NCBI RefSeq assembly: GCF_003721595.1
Contig: NZ_RJJR01000001.1
Location: 434,001-498,000 of the forward strand
Origin: Hanamia caeni
GTDB lineage: Bacteria; Bacteroidota; Bacteroidia; Chitinophagales; Chitinophagaceae
Reading direction: 5' to 3'
Length of the DNA stretch: 64,000 nucleotides
The notes under the pieces were generated by a model. The model had not been told where the DNA came from. It saw only the letters and a program-made list of their open reading frames with translations, and searched no databases. The position numbers and the translations under genes were made by a program. Shown piece after piece: positions 8,802 to 16,860 of the stretch. Numbering within the stretch: the first letter of the stretch is position 1; each line of letters starts with the position of its first letter.

Positions 8802-9575
8802 TTACCACCACTTCAATGGAAACTGAATTTGTTCCACCGTGCTCACCACCAGGTCGGGCTTGAATGCGTAATGGCTGATGTCTTCCTTTTTTGCAATGCC
8901 TGACAGTACTAAAATTGTTTTATAACCCATCTGGATACCACCTTCTATATCAGTTTCCATTGTATCTCCTATCACTGTTGTTTCTGCAGTTTCCAATCCC
9001 AGGTATTTCCTCGCAGAGCGCATCATTACCGGGCTTGGCTTGCCGGTTACAAATGCTTTTCTGCCCGTAGCTTCTTCTATCATCGCGGTGGTGGCGGCAA
9101 TTCCCAGGTTGTTCCATCCCGGCTTTTTGGGAGATGGGTCTCTGTTCGTAGTAATAAATTTTGCTCCTGCAAGGATCATATCAACAGCGCGTTGAACCAT
9201 TTCCAAAGTAAAATTTCTGCCTTCGCCAAGCACTACAAATTCAGGATCTGTATTCACAAGGGTGATGCCGTTTTCATGCAGGCTGGTTAATAAGCCGCCT
9301 TCGCCCAGCACATAAGCTGTTCCGTTTTTACCCTGGTCACCTAAAAATTTACCGGTTGCCATAGCGCTGGTATACACATGGTCTTCCGTAACCTCAATGC
9401 CAAATCCTTTTAATTTACGTACCGACTCAAGCCTTGTACGCTGGCTGTTGTTGGTCATGAAAGTGAAAGGTATTTTTTGCTTAAGCAGGTAGCCGATAAA
9501 TTTATCCGCACCTTCTATTAGCGTTTCGCCGCTATATATTACCCCATCCATATCTATTAAAAGTCCGTATTTCAT
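8802..9575 (-). CDS. HAD-IIA family phosphatase (NagD/4-nitrophenylphosphatase-like)
   Basis: 257 aa. I start at the ATG at 9575 because MKYGLLIDMDGVIYSGE is the family N-terminus; the frame extends 23 codons upstream without similarity. All HAD motifs are visible: nucleophile D8-M-D10-G, TNNS at 41-44, Lys in TGKPSP (K179) and G-D-T-M-E-T-D at 203-209. The cap is of the C2 type found in NagD and related sugar-phosphate or nucleotide phosphatases. It is Mg-dependent and cytosolic. Substrate cannot be read from sequence. It seems monocistronic. Confidence 0.9.
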   Translation of the reverse strand: MKYGLLIDMDGVIYSGETLIEGADKFIGYLLKQKIPFTFMTNNSQRTRLESVRKLKGFGIEVTEDHVYTSAMATGKFLGDQGKNGTAYVLGEGGLLTSLHENGITLVNTDPEFVVLGEGRNFTLEMVQRAVDMILAGAKFITTNRDPSPKKPGWNNLGIAATTAMIEEATGRKAFVTGKPSPVMMRSARKYLGLETAETTVIGDTMETDIEGGIQMGYKTILVLSGIAKKEDISHYAFKPDLVVSTVEQIQFPLKWW

Positions 9576-9813
9576 ATAATTCTTTTTATTAAAAAAACGC
9601 TGCGCATTTTTTATCAGTCCGCAATTTACTGCATTACGTTTCATACTTAACTTCTGATAGATTATGTTTTCATTACCTCTGAATAATCTAGCTGTTCATA
9701 AAGAAAACGTCAGGCTTCCGGAGCGTTCTGAAAGTTGGCGCATGCGTTCCTGCTAAGAGAGCGGAAGAAAAATAGCAGTAATATTGGCTGGACGCCAACA
9801 TCAGCACCACAAG

Positions 9814-9850
9814 CAGTAAACGGACAAATAACCGGAATTTATTTTCGATT
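9814..9850 (+). repeat. 36-bp intergenic repeat, copy 3
   Basis: Reads CAGTAAACGGACAAATAACC then GGAATTTATTTTCG. It lies 54 bp beyond the stop of the antiporter gene, in reverse orientation relative to that gene. Confidence 0.75.
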
Positions 9851-9903
9851 TTCTCTTGTGGATTTTTGAAAGACGCCGCATCAGCTTCTTTGTTATCCGG
9901 TCA

Positions 9904-11481
9904 CTAAATTGCTTTCAGCCGCTCTTCTTCCAGGTCTATCTGGTATAATTGTGTACGTATGAGTTCTTCGGTGATGGAAGGATCTTTGTTGAGCTCCGAC
10001 AGGTACCGGCGCTGATGATCGAGCATTTCTATAAGTATGGTTTTCGTCTTTTCATTCATCCCTTCCTGGCCGGTGGTTTCGATTTTAGCCTCCCATATTT
10101 TCAGCAATTTCTGCAGGCCCGGGTCGTGTTCATGATCAAATTTATCTTTGAGAAACCGGTAATTTGTTTCCCTCAGGCCGTGTTTAATCCGTTGCCTCGT
10201 TTCTTCTTCCGGCTCTTCCAGGAACGCGGTAAAGAATTTACCACGTTTTAAAATATAGGGCAGCGTTAAGCCCTGCACCACCAACGTCAGCAGGATCACC
10301 ACAAAAGTGATGAACAAAATAAGGTTGCGAAATGGAAAGTCGGCGCCATTAGCCATGACCGCAGGAATGGCCAGCGCGGCCGCCAGCGATACCACCCCGC
10401 GCATACCTGTCCAGCCCAATAAGAGTGGCATCGTTAACCTTGTTCTGTTAGAGGACGCACCGCTGGGCGCCACATTGGGCCGAAAGATGATAGTAGCTAA
10501 CATGGCCACATACGAGCTAATGATGCGCGCAACGATCAACACCACCGTCACCATTACGCCATAGCCAATCGCCGTGGAAAGTGGTATGCCTTTGACGCGG
10601 AGGCCCTGCACAATTTCAGGAAGCTCCAGGCCAATCACCAGGAACACTATGCCGTTCAATATAAATATAAAACTTTCCCACACGCTATAGCCCCGCACGC
10701 GGCTGGTGCTGTTGAGAAAAACAAGTCTTTTTACAGACATGTACAGCCCGCCGGCCACCACGGCTAATACGCCGGAGCAATGTAACTCCTCGGCGATCCA
10801 ATACATAAAATAAGGCTCAATCAGCGTGAGCGCAATGTCTGACGGGGCATCGGTTGGCAATAGCTTCTGGAACTTCACAAAGATCCAGCCCAGCAGTAAG
10901 CCAATGCCCGCGCCGCCAATTACCATCCACAAAAAGGTCGTGGCCGCCTCATGCCAGATAAATTGCCCCGTGCCGACCGCTATCACCGCAAAGCGAAAAA
11001 TAATGAGCGAAGAGGCATCATTCATCAGGCTTTCTCCCTGCAGGATGGCCGAGAAAGATTTGGGAATTTTTACAAAGCTGGTGATGGCGCTGGTACTTAC
11101 CGCATCGGGCGGAGAAACAATGCCGCCAAGCAAAAAACCGAGCGCTATAGAAAAGCCGGGAATGAAATAATTAGTGATGATGGCCACAGAAAATGCCGTA
11201 AAAAAAACTACCAGGAAGGCAAAGCTGCCGATAATGCGCCACCATTTTTTCATCTCCTTAAAAGACACTGACCAGGAGGCTTCAAATAACAATGGCGGCA
11301 GGAAGATAAAGAAGATGAGATCAGGATTAATTTTTACCATTGGCAGCCCGGGTATAAAACTGATCAATAGCCCGGCCACCACCAACAAAATGGGATAGGC
11401 AATTTTTAATTTCCGGGCCCACATTTCCAAAAGCACAATGGCCGCTATCATGGCCAGTAAAAAAGGAAGTGTACTATGCAT
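9904..11481 (-). CDS. Monovalent cation/proton antiporter, CPA1 (NhaP-type) family
   Basis: 525 aa. About 12 hydrophobic segments fill residues 1-420, followed by a hydrophilic helical tail (EEPEEETRQRIKHG and on). Core motifs of CPA1 exchangers are present: GIVSPPDAVSTSA, GESLMNDASS with its Asn-Asp pair, and GMRGVVSLAAALAIP. The protein should exchange Na+ or K+ for H+ across the inner membrane, supporting pH and salt balance. It looks monocistronic. Ion specificity is not readable. Confidence 0.93.
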   Translation of the reverse strand: MHSTLPFLLAMIAAIVLLEMWARKLKIAYPILLVVAGLLISFIPGLPMVKINPDLIFFIFLPPLLFEASWSVSFKEMKKWWRIIGSFAFLVVFFTAFSVAIITNYFIPGFSIALGFLLGGIVSPPDAVSTSAITSFVKIPKSFSAILQGESLMNDASSLIIFRFAVIAVGTGQFIWHEAATTFLWMVIGGAGIGLLLGWIFVKFQKLLPTDAPSDIALTLIEPYFMYWIAEELHCSGVLAVVAGGLYMSVKRLVFLNSTSRVRGYSVWESFIFILNGIVFLVIGLELPEIVQGLRVKGIPLSTAIGYGVMVTVVLIVARIISSYVAMLATIIFRPNVAPSGASSNRTRLTMPLLLGWTGMRGVVSLAAALAIPAVMANGADFPFRNLILFITFVVILLTLVVQGLTLPYILKRGKFFTAFLEEPEEETRQRIKHGLRETNYRFLKDKFDHEHDPGLQKLLKIWEAKIETTGQEGMNEKTKTILIEMLDHQRRYLSELNKDPSITEELIRTQLYQIDLEEERLKAI

Positions 11482-11788
11482 TCAGGTAATTTTTTGGGAT
11501 GCGCAAGATAATCAGCTCTCCTCATAGTTCGTGCTGCGGCTCTGTGGTGCACAGACCGGCAAAGATAACGGCGACGCGTGCTGTTATTGCATATTACCCT
11601 AAAAGAAATCTGGATCTAATACCGAATTATTCAGGAGTTTCGGATTTGTCTTTTTGAAGAATCAGAATTTACAGAGAAACAGTTTGGCGTAATCACCCTC
11701 TAAGTTGACGTTTTTACACTGCGTAAAATCGTTAAATGCCTTCCATCTTTGCATGGTCAATAAATTCAAAATAATTTAATAACGTTTT
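11482..11788. other. Divergent intergenic region (307 bp)
   Basis: Lies between the divergent antiporter and alpha/beta hydrolase genes and should hold both promoters. CATCTTTG at 11744-11751 is a 7 of 8 match to the Bacteroidota -7 box TAnnTTTG, 37 bp before the hydrolase ATG; no clear -33 box. No repeats or genes seen. Confidence 0.35.
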
Positions 11789-12664
11789 ATGAAAAGAGCA
11801 GGTAACATATATAATATTCCAAAGCCGGCATTGATAATGGCTATTCTTTTTTTCACCGTATTTCAGTCGAAAGCTCAACCTAATAAACCTTCAGAAAGTG
11901 GCTACGCGCCTGTCAACGGCATTAAAGTTTATTACGAAGTGTATGGCGAGGGCAGGCCCATCGTTTTATTGCATGGTGCTTTTTATACCATTGAGATGAA
12001 CTGGGGACAATTGATTCCTGAGTTATCTAAAACCAGGAAAGTAATTGCCATTGAAATGCAGGGACATGGGCATACGCCGTTTTCAGATAGAAAATTGTCG
12101 ATCACTACTTTGGCAAGCGATGTAGAAGGCGTGATAGACTACCTGAAAATTGATAGTGTCGATGTAGTGGGATATAGTATGGGCGGCTCTGTGGCTTACC
12201 AGTTTGCCGTACAAAGTCCGAAACGGTTACGAAAATTGGCGATCATTTCTTCTACCTATAAAAGTAGTGGTTGGCTACCTGTAGTGAACGGTGCATTTAA
12301 AGATTTTAAACCAGAATTTTTTGATAACACACCCCTAAAAACGGCTTACGACGCCGTAGCACCCGATAAAACAAAATGGAGGAAGTTCTTAGCGCAGATG
12401 TTTGCTTTCGCCAAAGAGCCATTCGATGTCGGCGACTCAAATATTGCGAAAATTGCTGCGCCGGTACTCATCATATCCGGCGACAATGACGGGCTGGATA
12501 AAGTTGAGTTGGCAAAAACCTATCAATTATTGGGAGGGGGTATTGCTGCTGATATGGCGCCGATGCCAAAGTCGCACCTGGCCATTGTGCCTTCGCAGGC
12601 ACATGTCAGCCTGATGATGCAGACGAAAACTATATTAGACTATTTGAATGATTTTTTAAAGTAA
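11789..12664 (+). CDS. Exported alpha/beta hydrolase
   Basis: 291 aa with an N-terminal export signal (hydrophobic residues 14-24, ending QSKAQ near 30). Classic alpha/beta-hydrolase landmarks: oxyanion region LLHGAF at 61-65, nucleophile elbow G-Y-S-M-G-G with Ser130, an acid in SGDNDGLD and catalytic His near 272 (SQAHVSL). Esterase, lipase or lactonase activity in the periplasm is the most one can say. A DHFR-like gene follows 54 bp downstream on the same strand. Confidence 0.88.
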   Translation: MKRAGNIYNIPKPALIMAILFFTVFQSKAQPNKPSESGYAPVNGIKVYYEVYGEGRPIVLLHGAFYTIEMNWGQLIPELSKTRKVIAIEMQGHGHTPFSDRKLSITTLASDVEGVIDYLKIDSVDVVGYSMGGSVAYQFAVQSPKRLRKLAIISSTYKSSGWLPVVNGAFKDFKPEFFDNTPLKTAYDAVAPDKTKWRKFLAQMFAFAKEPFDVGDSNIAKIAAPVLIISGDNDGLDKVELAKTYQLLGGGIAADMAPMPKSHLAIVPSQAHVSLMMQTKTILDYLNDFLK

Positions 12665-12718
12665 TCATCCTCCTGTCAACAAAGCAACCATTTTCAATTA
12701 TACTATAAATTAAATAAC

Positions 12719-13327
12719 ATGCGAAAAATTATTGTCTTATCAATGATCTCCTTAGACGGAGTAATGCAAGCACCAGGCGGGCCTGAAGAAGATACATCAG
12801 GAGGTTTTAAATATGGCGGCTGGACAGCATCTTATGGTGACGAGCTTTCCGGAAAATTAATGCAGGAGGAGCTGAAACCAGCAGATTATATTTTGGGTAG
12901 AAAAACATTTGAGATTTTTGAATCCTACTGGCCCCAGCATGCTGACTTTTGGCCCGGCATTAATGAGGGCACCAAATACGTTTTGTCGCAAACCAGGGAA
13001 AAATCCGATTGGCGAAATACCGTTTTCCTCAAAAGTCTGGAAGATATCCAAAAGCTTAAGAACTCTGAAGGTGGCGACATACAGGTTTGGGGCAGTAGCC
13101 AGCTTATACACCTGTTGCTTAAGCATGACCTGGCAGATGAGCTACGGCTCAAGATTTACCCGTTGATCCTTGGTGAAGGAAAAAAGCTGTTTGAAAATGA
13201 TGCTCTGCCGGCAGCATTTACATTGACGGAAAGCCATGTGACAACCAGGGGAGTTTTTATAGGCAATTACAAGCGGGGCGGAGAAATCATTACAGGCGAG
13301 GTTGGAGCGTCACTTGATGAAAAGTAA
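12719..13327 (+). CDS. Dihydrofolate reductase family protein (RibD C-terminal domain)
   Basis: 202 aa, cytosolic. Opens MRKIIVLSMISLDGVMQAPG, the usual start of this family, and contains DYILGRKTFEIFESYW and IQVWGSSQLIHLLLKHDL, corresponding to the NADPH-binding region. These proteins share the fold of DHFR and of the RibD reductase, but the stand-alone members mostly lack an assigned reaction. It ends in a convergent gap that holds a strong GC-rich hairpin. Confidence 0.88.
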   Translation: MRKIIVLSMISLDGVMQAPGGPEEDTSGGFKYGGWTASYGDELSGKLMQEELKPADYILGRKTFEIFESYWPQHADFWPGINEGTKYVLSQTREKSDWRNTVFLKSLEDIQKLKNSEGGDIQVWGSSQLIHLLLKHDLADELRLKIYPLILGEGKKLFENDALPAAFTLTESHVTTRGVFIGNYKRGGEIITGEVGASLDEK

Positions 13328-13360
13328 TAATGAAGGTTGTTTTTCATCGCTGTTATTTGG

Positions 13361-13392
13361 GGGCTGGCAACGTTTTAAAGGTGCCAGCCCCA
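13361..13392. terminator. GC-rich hairpin between convergent genes
   Basis: GGGGCTGGCA at 13361-13370 and TGCCAGCCCC at 13383-13392 form a perfect 10-bp stem with a 12-base loop. It lies 33 bp past the DHFR-like stop and before the convergent cytochrome gene. No T-tract follows on either strand, so it may stop or protect RNA ends by structure alone, or be a REP-type repeat. Confidence 0.55.
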
Positions 13393-13434
13393 CACTTTAT
13401 AACCAGCGAAATTCCGGCAAACGAATGTGCCTGT

Positions 13435-13470
13435 CAGTAGACGAATAAATAGCGGTTTTTTGTATTTAGC
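13435..13470 (+). repeat. 36-bp intergenic repeat, copy 4
   Basis: Reads CAGTAGACGAATAAATA then GCGGTTTTTTGTATTTAG. It ends 12 bp from the stop of the minus-strand cytochrome gene. Confidence 0.7.
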
Positions 13471-13481
13471 TCAAGCTTTGG

Positions 13482-16400
13482 CTATTCTTTCTTTTTAAGC
13501 GTTGAAAGATATTCAACGAGGTCAACGGCGTCCTGTTGTTTCATTGAGGCGAGCAACCCGGTTGGCATTAATGAATGGTCATATTTCTTTTTAGAAACGA
13601 TATCACTTTTCTTAATTTTAGCAACCACACCGCCCGACATTTTTAAAGACAGATCTTCCTTTGTTTCACTGGTAACATATCCCAGTTGCGTGTTCCCGTC
13701 TTTTGTGGTGACCAGGTAGCCATCATATCCAAAAGCGATACCGGCATCCGGGTTTAAAATATTGGCATACAGCCCATCCTTGGCAAACTTGGCACCGATC
13801 TCTGATAAGTCGGGGCCGAAATTAATTCCTTTATTATTTACCTGGTGACACGACATGCAGGTATTAGAAAATATCAATTGTCCATGAACTTTATCACCAT
13901 TCATTTTCACTAAAGTGGCAACAGGTGGTAAGTTATTGTTGTCGTTTTCTCCTTTATGATAAAAAGCCACGGCTCTTCTATTGATATCGCTTCGCCATGC
14001 ATGAAGTAAAATTTTTTCTGCGGTGGTATCAAGTTCCTGCGGAAGCTTTTTAGAAGATACCAGGTTCATTAATTTTTCCTGGCCCTGGTAGCCATTGGCA
14101 AAGGCGCCCGTGGCTTTTTGCCTTACGGCAAGGTCCAGTTTTTTATCCATCAACACAGATTGAAGAAGAGTTTTGGCCTTCTCATCGTTCACCCTTCCTA
14201 ATGAAGTTAAGAGGATCATTGCTGATGCAGTATCAGAATGGATGGCCGATTTTATGGCACCGGCGCCACCGTTCTTTATTAACAAGTTTAAAGATCTCGT
14301 TTTAATGTCTTCATCTGGATTTTTCAAAGCCATTTCCAACAATTCAGGATTTCTGTTTTTGATGTTGTACTTTGACAGCAAATCGAGAAATTGCGCACTG
14401 CCTTTCGTTGCGTCAAGGCTGGCCTCAATCATTTGTTTTATGGAAGGAGTTACCACCAGTTTAGAAGCATCCAACTGGAGTAAAGTATATATTCTTCTTA
14501 CGTTTTCATTCGGTCCATTCTCTTTTTCGGGACCTGAATTTAGCAAAGACAGAAGAATTTTTTGTTTGGAAGAATCTGTCTGAAAATCAAACGCGCGGAA
14601 GAATTTCAGGTTTTTCGAAAGATCAATTTTATCATCCCTGATAATAGTTGCCAGCATCGGTAAAGCAGCGCTGGCTCTTGATCTCCAGACGATGTCTCTA
14701 CCTGCGGGCGTATTCCAGTTGTCTCCCACCAGCGTTTTCCACGCTGCAAAATAATTATCCCATTGCCCGTCAGCGCTTATCCCCGCTGCTTCCAGGTACC
14801 ACCTGTCTTTGCCGTCATATTTTTGCGCAAGCGCAGCCCACAGTGCCGGGGCTTCCGGAGAGGTATTGTGTCTTAATGCCGTAAAAGCTTCCCTGCGTAC
14901 CTGTGCGGACGAATCATTTACCGCCTCTTTCACCAGTGGAATCACATCCATATCAATTTGCCGCGCTGCTTTAAATGCCGTTACCCTGATATTTTCATCT
15001 TTATCTTTTTCGGCTTTATTTATATATTCGGCTCCTTTGACCGGCAGTTTGGACAACAGCCAAAGCGCTCTTGCCCGGTACCGGGTATTGTTAGAATTGT
15101 TGAAAACATCCGCCAAATCTTTTTCTGCTGCAGCGCCCTGTTCATGCAGTTTCTGCCAGGCAAGATAACGCGTTGCTAAATTTGGATTTTCCAAAGCTTT
15201 GATGGCATCCTTTGTATTGTCAACAGAAAAGGTGGGAATTTTATATTTTGAAACATCCGGAGCTACACGGAACACCCGGCCCCTGTTGAGGTCGCCCACT
15301 TCATGGCCGCCTACGCCGGGATCGTACCAGTCGGCAATGAACAAAGAGCCGTCCGGCGCCATACAGATATCCGAAGGGCGAAACCAACTGTCATCCACAC
15401 TTTCCACTATATTAATAATCTTTGCCGAATAACCCGCTCCCTCTTTTTCTACCGGGTAAGAACGGACGATATTTTTCCCCGCATCAGCATGTATCACCTG
15501 TCCGTAAAATTCATCGGGGAGAAGCTTGCCTTCATTTACCAAAATTCCTGTGGGAGAACCGGAACCGGTTTGCAATAAATTGGGTACTACCCCAGGATCG
15601 TTTAGATGCCAATGCTGCAAAGGAATAGAGTCTTCCATATTCACCCTTCGTGTTCTCCATCCATCTCCGGTCATCTCATCCGTATATCCATAATTACCAT
15701 ATTCCAAAATATAATTAATACGCACGCCCCTGTTGCCATCATCATCATTATCCGATTGCCACAAATTTCCAAAAGCGTCGACGGCAACTTCATAAGGGTT
15801 TCTGAAATTATTACCCAATACTTCAAAATTGCTTCCATCAAGGTCACAACGAAAGATCATTCCCTGCCGGTACGGCTTATCGTTTACATCCACAGGGTTG
15901 CCCGCTTTATCTGTGATCACCTTGCCATTGCGATCTTCAATACTGTCGCCCTCGTTTCCGAAATTAAAATAAAGCTTGCCGTCGGGGCCAAAAGTAAAAG
16001 CATGAATAGCATGATCATGCTGGATGCCTCCAATGCCCTTGAAGAGAATTTCTTTCTTATCTGCTTTATCATCTCCATTCGTATCTGTGAGAATATACAC
16101 ATTTGGGCTTACTGATACGATCACTTTATTTCCCAACACGCAAATACCCAGAGCCGCATTGATAGAAGTGTCCTGGTAAAAAACTTTACTCGTATCGGCT
16201 ACGCCATCTCCATTCCTATCTTCAAGAATAAGAATGCGGTCGCCGGCAGCTCTCACCGGATGGTCAGGATGAAGGTTGATCCGGTAATTGTAGGCTTCAG
16301 TAATCCAAACACGGCCTCTTGCATCTATATCCATATTAGCAGGATTGGAAAGCATGGGCTCGCTTGCAAACAGGGCCGCCTCCAGGCCATCGGCCACTTT

Positions 16401-16553
16401 CAGAGCGCTCACTGCATTCTCCGGCAATCGCTTTTGATCTTCGGTCAGTTTGGTTCTGTCAACCTGAACAGTATTTTTTTTGTGGCTTTCATTACAGGAA
16501 AACAAAAACAGCAAGCTAAAAGATAACAAGCAGTACAATTTGGATTTCATCAT
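13482..16553 (-). CDS. PVC-type haem-binding lipoprotein (beta-propeller + HEAT repeats + cytochrome c)
   Basis: 1023 aa. Lipoprotein signal (LLFLFSC, Cys near 20). Residues about 45-420 form a glucose-dehydrogenase-like propeller of the putative membrane-bound dehydrogenase type, with EF-like calcium loops such as DRNGDGVADTS and DTNGDDKADKK. A helical repeat region (about 440-860, HEAT-like) follows. The C-terminal domain has a haem site C-M-S-C-H at 899-903 and a likely distal Met in SLMPTG. This architecture is well known from Planctomycetes and also occurs in Bacteroidota; a periplasmic oxidation of sugars or similar substrates is inferred. The TonB-dependent receptor gene is 307 bp upstream. 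Confidence 0.88.
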   Translation of the reverse strand: MMKSKLYCLLSFSLLFLFSCNESHKKNTVQVDRTKLTEDQKRLPENAVSALKVADGLEAALFASEPMLSNPANMDIDARGRVWITEAYNYRINLHPDHPVRAAGDRILILEDRNGDGVADTSKVFYQDTSINAALGICVLGNKVIVSVSPNVYILTDTNGDDKADKKEILFKGIGGIQHDHAIHAFTFGPDGKLYFNFGNEGDSIEDRNGKVITDKAGNPVDVNDKPYRQGMIFRCDLDGSNFEVLGNNFRNPYEVAVDAFGNLWQSDNDDDGNRGVRINYILEYGNYGYTDEMTGDGWRTRRVNMEDSIPLQHWHLNDPGVVPNLLQTGSGSPTGILVNEGKLLPDEFYGQVIHADAGKNIVRSYPVEKEGAGYSAKIINIVESVDDSWFRPSDICMAPDGSLFIADWYDPGVGGHEVGDLNRGRVFRVAPDVSKYKIPTFSVDNTKDAIKALENPNLATRYLAWQKLHEQGAAAEKDLADVFNNSNNTRYRARALWLLSKLPVKGAEYINKAEKDKDENIRVTAFKAARQIDMDVIPLVKEAVNDSSAQVRREAFTALRHNTSPEAPALWAALAQKYDGKDRWYLEAAGISADGQWDNYFAAWKTLVGDNWNTPAGRDIVWRSRASAALPMLATIIRDDKIDLSKNLKFFRAFDFQTDSSKQKILLSLLNSGPEKENGPNENVRRIYTLLQLDASKLVVTPSIKQMIEASLDATKGSAQFLDLLSKYNIKNRNPELLEMALKNPDEDIKTRSLNLLIKNGGAGAIKSAIHSDTASAMILLTSLGRVNDEKAKTLLQSVLMDKKLDLAVRQKATGAFANGYQGQEKLMNLVSSKKLPQELDTTAEKILLHAWRSDINRRAVAFYHKGENDNNNLPPVATLVKMNGDKVHGQLIFSNTCMSCHQVNNKGINFGPDLSEIGAKFAKDGLYANILNPDAGIAFGYDGYLVTTKDGNTQLGYVTSETKEDLSLKMSGGVVAKIKKSDIVSKKKYDHSLMPTGLLASMKQQDAVDLVEYLSTLKKKE

Positions 16554-16720
16554 TTTTCGTTATTAAAATATATTCTCAATATTTATGATTACAGATTTAC
16601 AAGCAATGCATTATGTAGCGTAGAAAAGAATTTGGTCAAACTTAATTAAATCTCTTTAAAAGTTGCGTCGGAAATTTCTGAAATTAAAAGATTGAGTTAC
16701 ACAGGATGGGAATAATTAAA

Positions 16721-16752
16721 GAATAGAAATATCAGCTTTTTGTTCGTTTACT
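16721..16752 (-). repeat. 36-bp intergenic repeat, copy 5
   Basis: On the minus strand: CAGTAAACGAACAAAAAG then CTGATATTTCTATT. Part of the composite repeat block ending at 16857. Confidence 0.6.
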
Positions 16753-16757
16753 GATCC

Positions 16758-16856
16758 CGATAGCTATCGCGATTCCGGCCTGGACTGGATTTTTAAAACA
16801 GAAAATTGTCTTATTTCTTTATTCACTATGATCATAGCGAGGGACGAAGCAGTCCA
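16758..16856. repeat. Palindromic element block flanked by TGGACTG / CAGTCCA
   Basis: CGATAGCTATCG at 16758-16769 is a perfect 12-bp palindrome. TGGACTG at 16781-16787 is mirrored by CAGTCCA at 16850-16856, next to GCGAGGGACGAAG, a sequence type I associate with dispersed repeats in this phylum. A degenerate 36-bp repeat lies between the arms. Confidence 0.55.
16796..16828 (-). repeat. 36-bp intergenic repeat, copy 6 (degenerate)
   Basis: On the minus strand: TAGTGAATAAAGAAATA then AGACAATTTTCTGTTTT. Weaker match, nested between the arms of a palindromic block, 33 bp from the receptor stop. Confidence 0.45.
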
Positions 16857-16860
16857 AATG

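Larger units (their letters stand above)
16554..16860. other. Intergenic region (307 bp) with nested repeats
   Basis: Upstream region of the cytochrome gene. On the minus strand TTTG is followed 19 bases later by TACATAAT, a weak Bacteroidota-type promoter. The half next to the receptor gene (16721-16857) is a composite of two 36-bp repeats and two palindromic elements. Confidence 0.5.
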
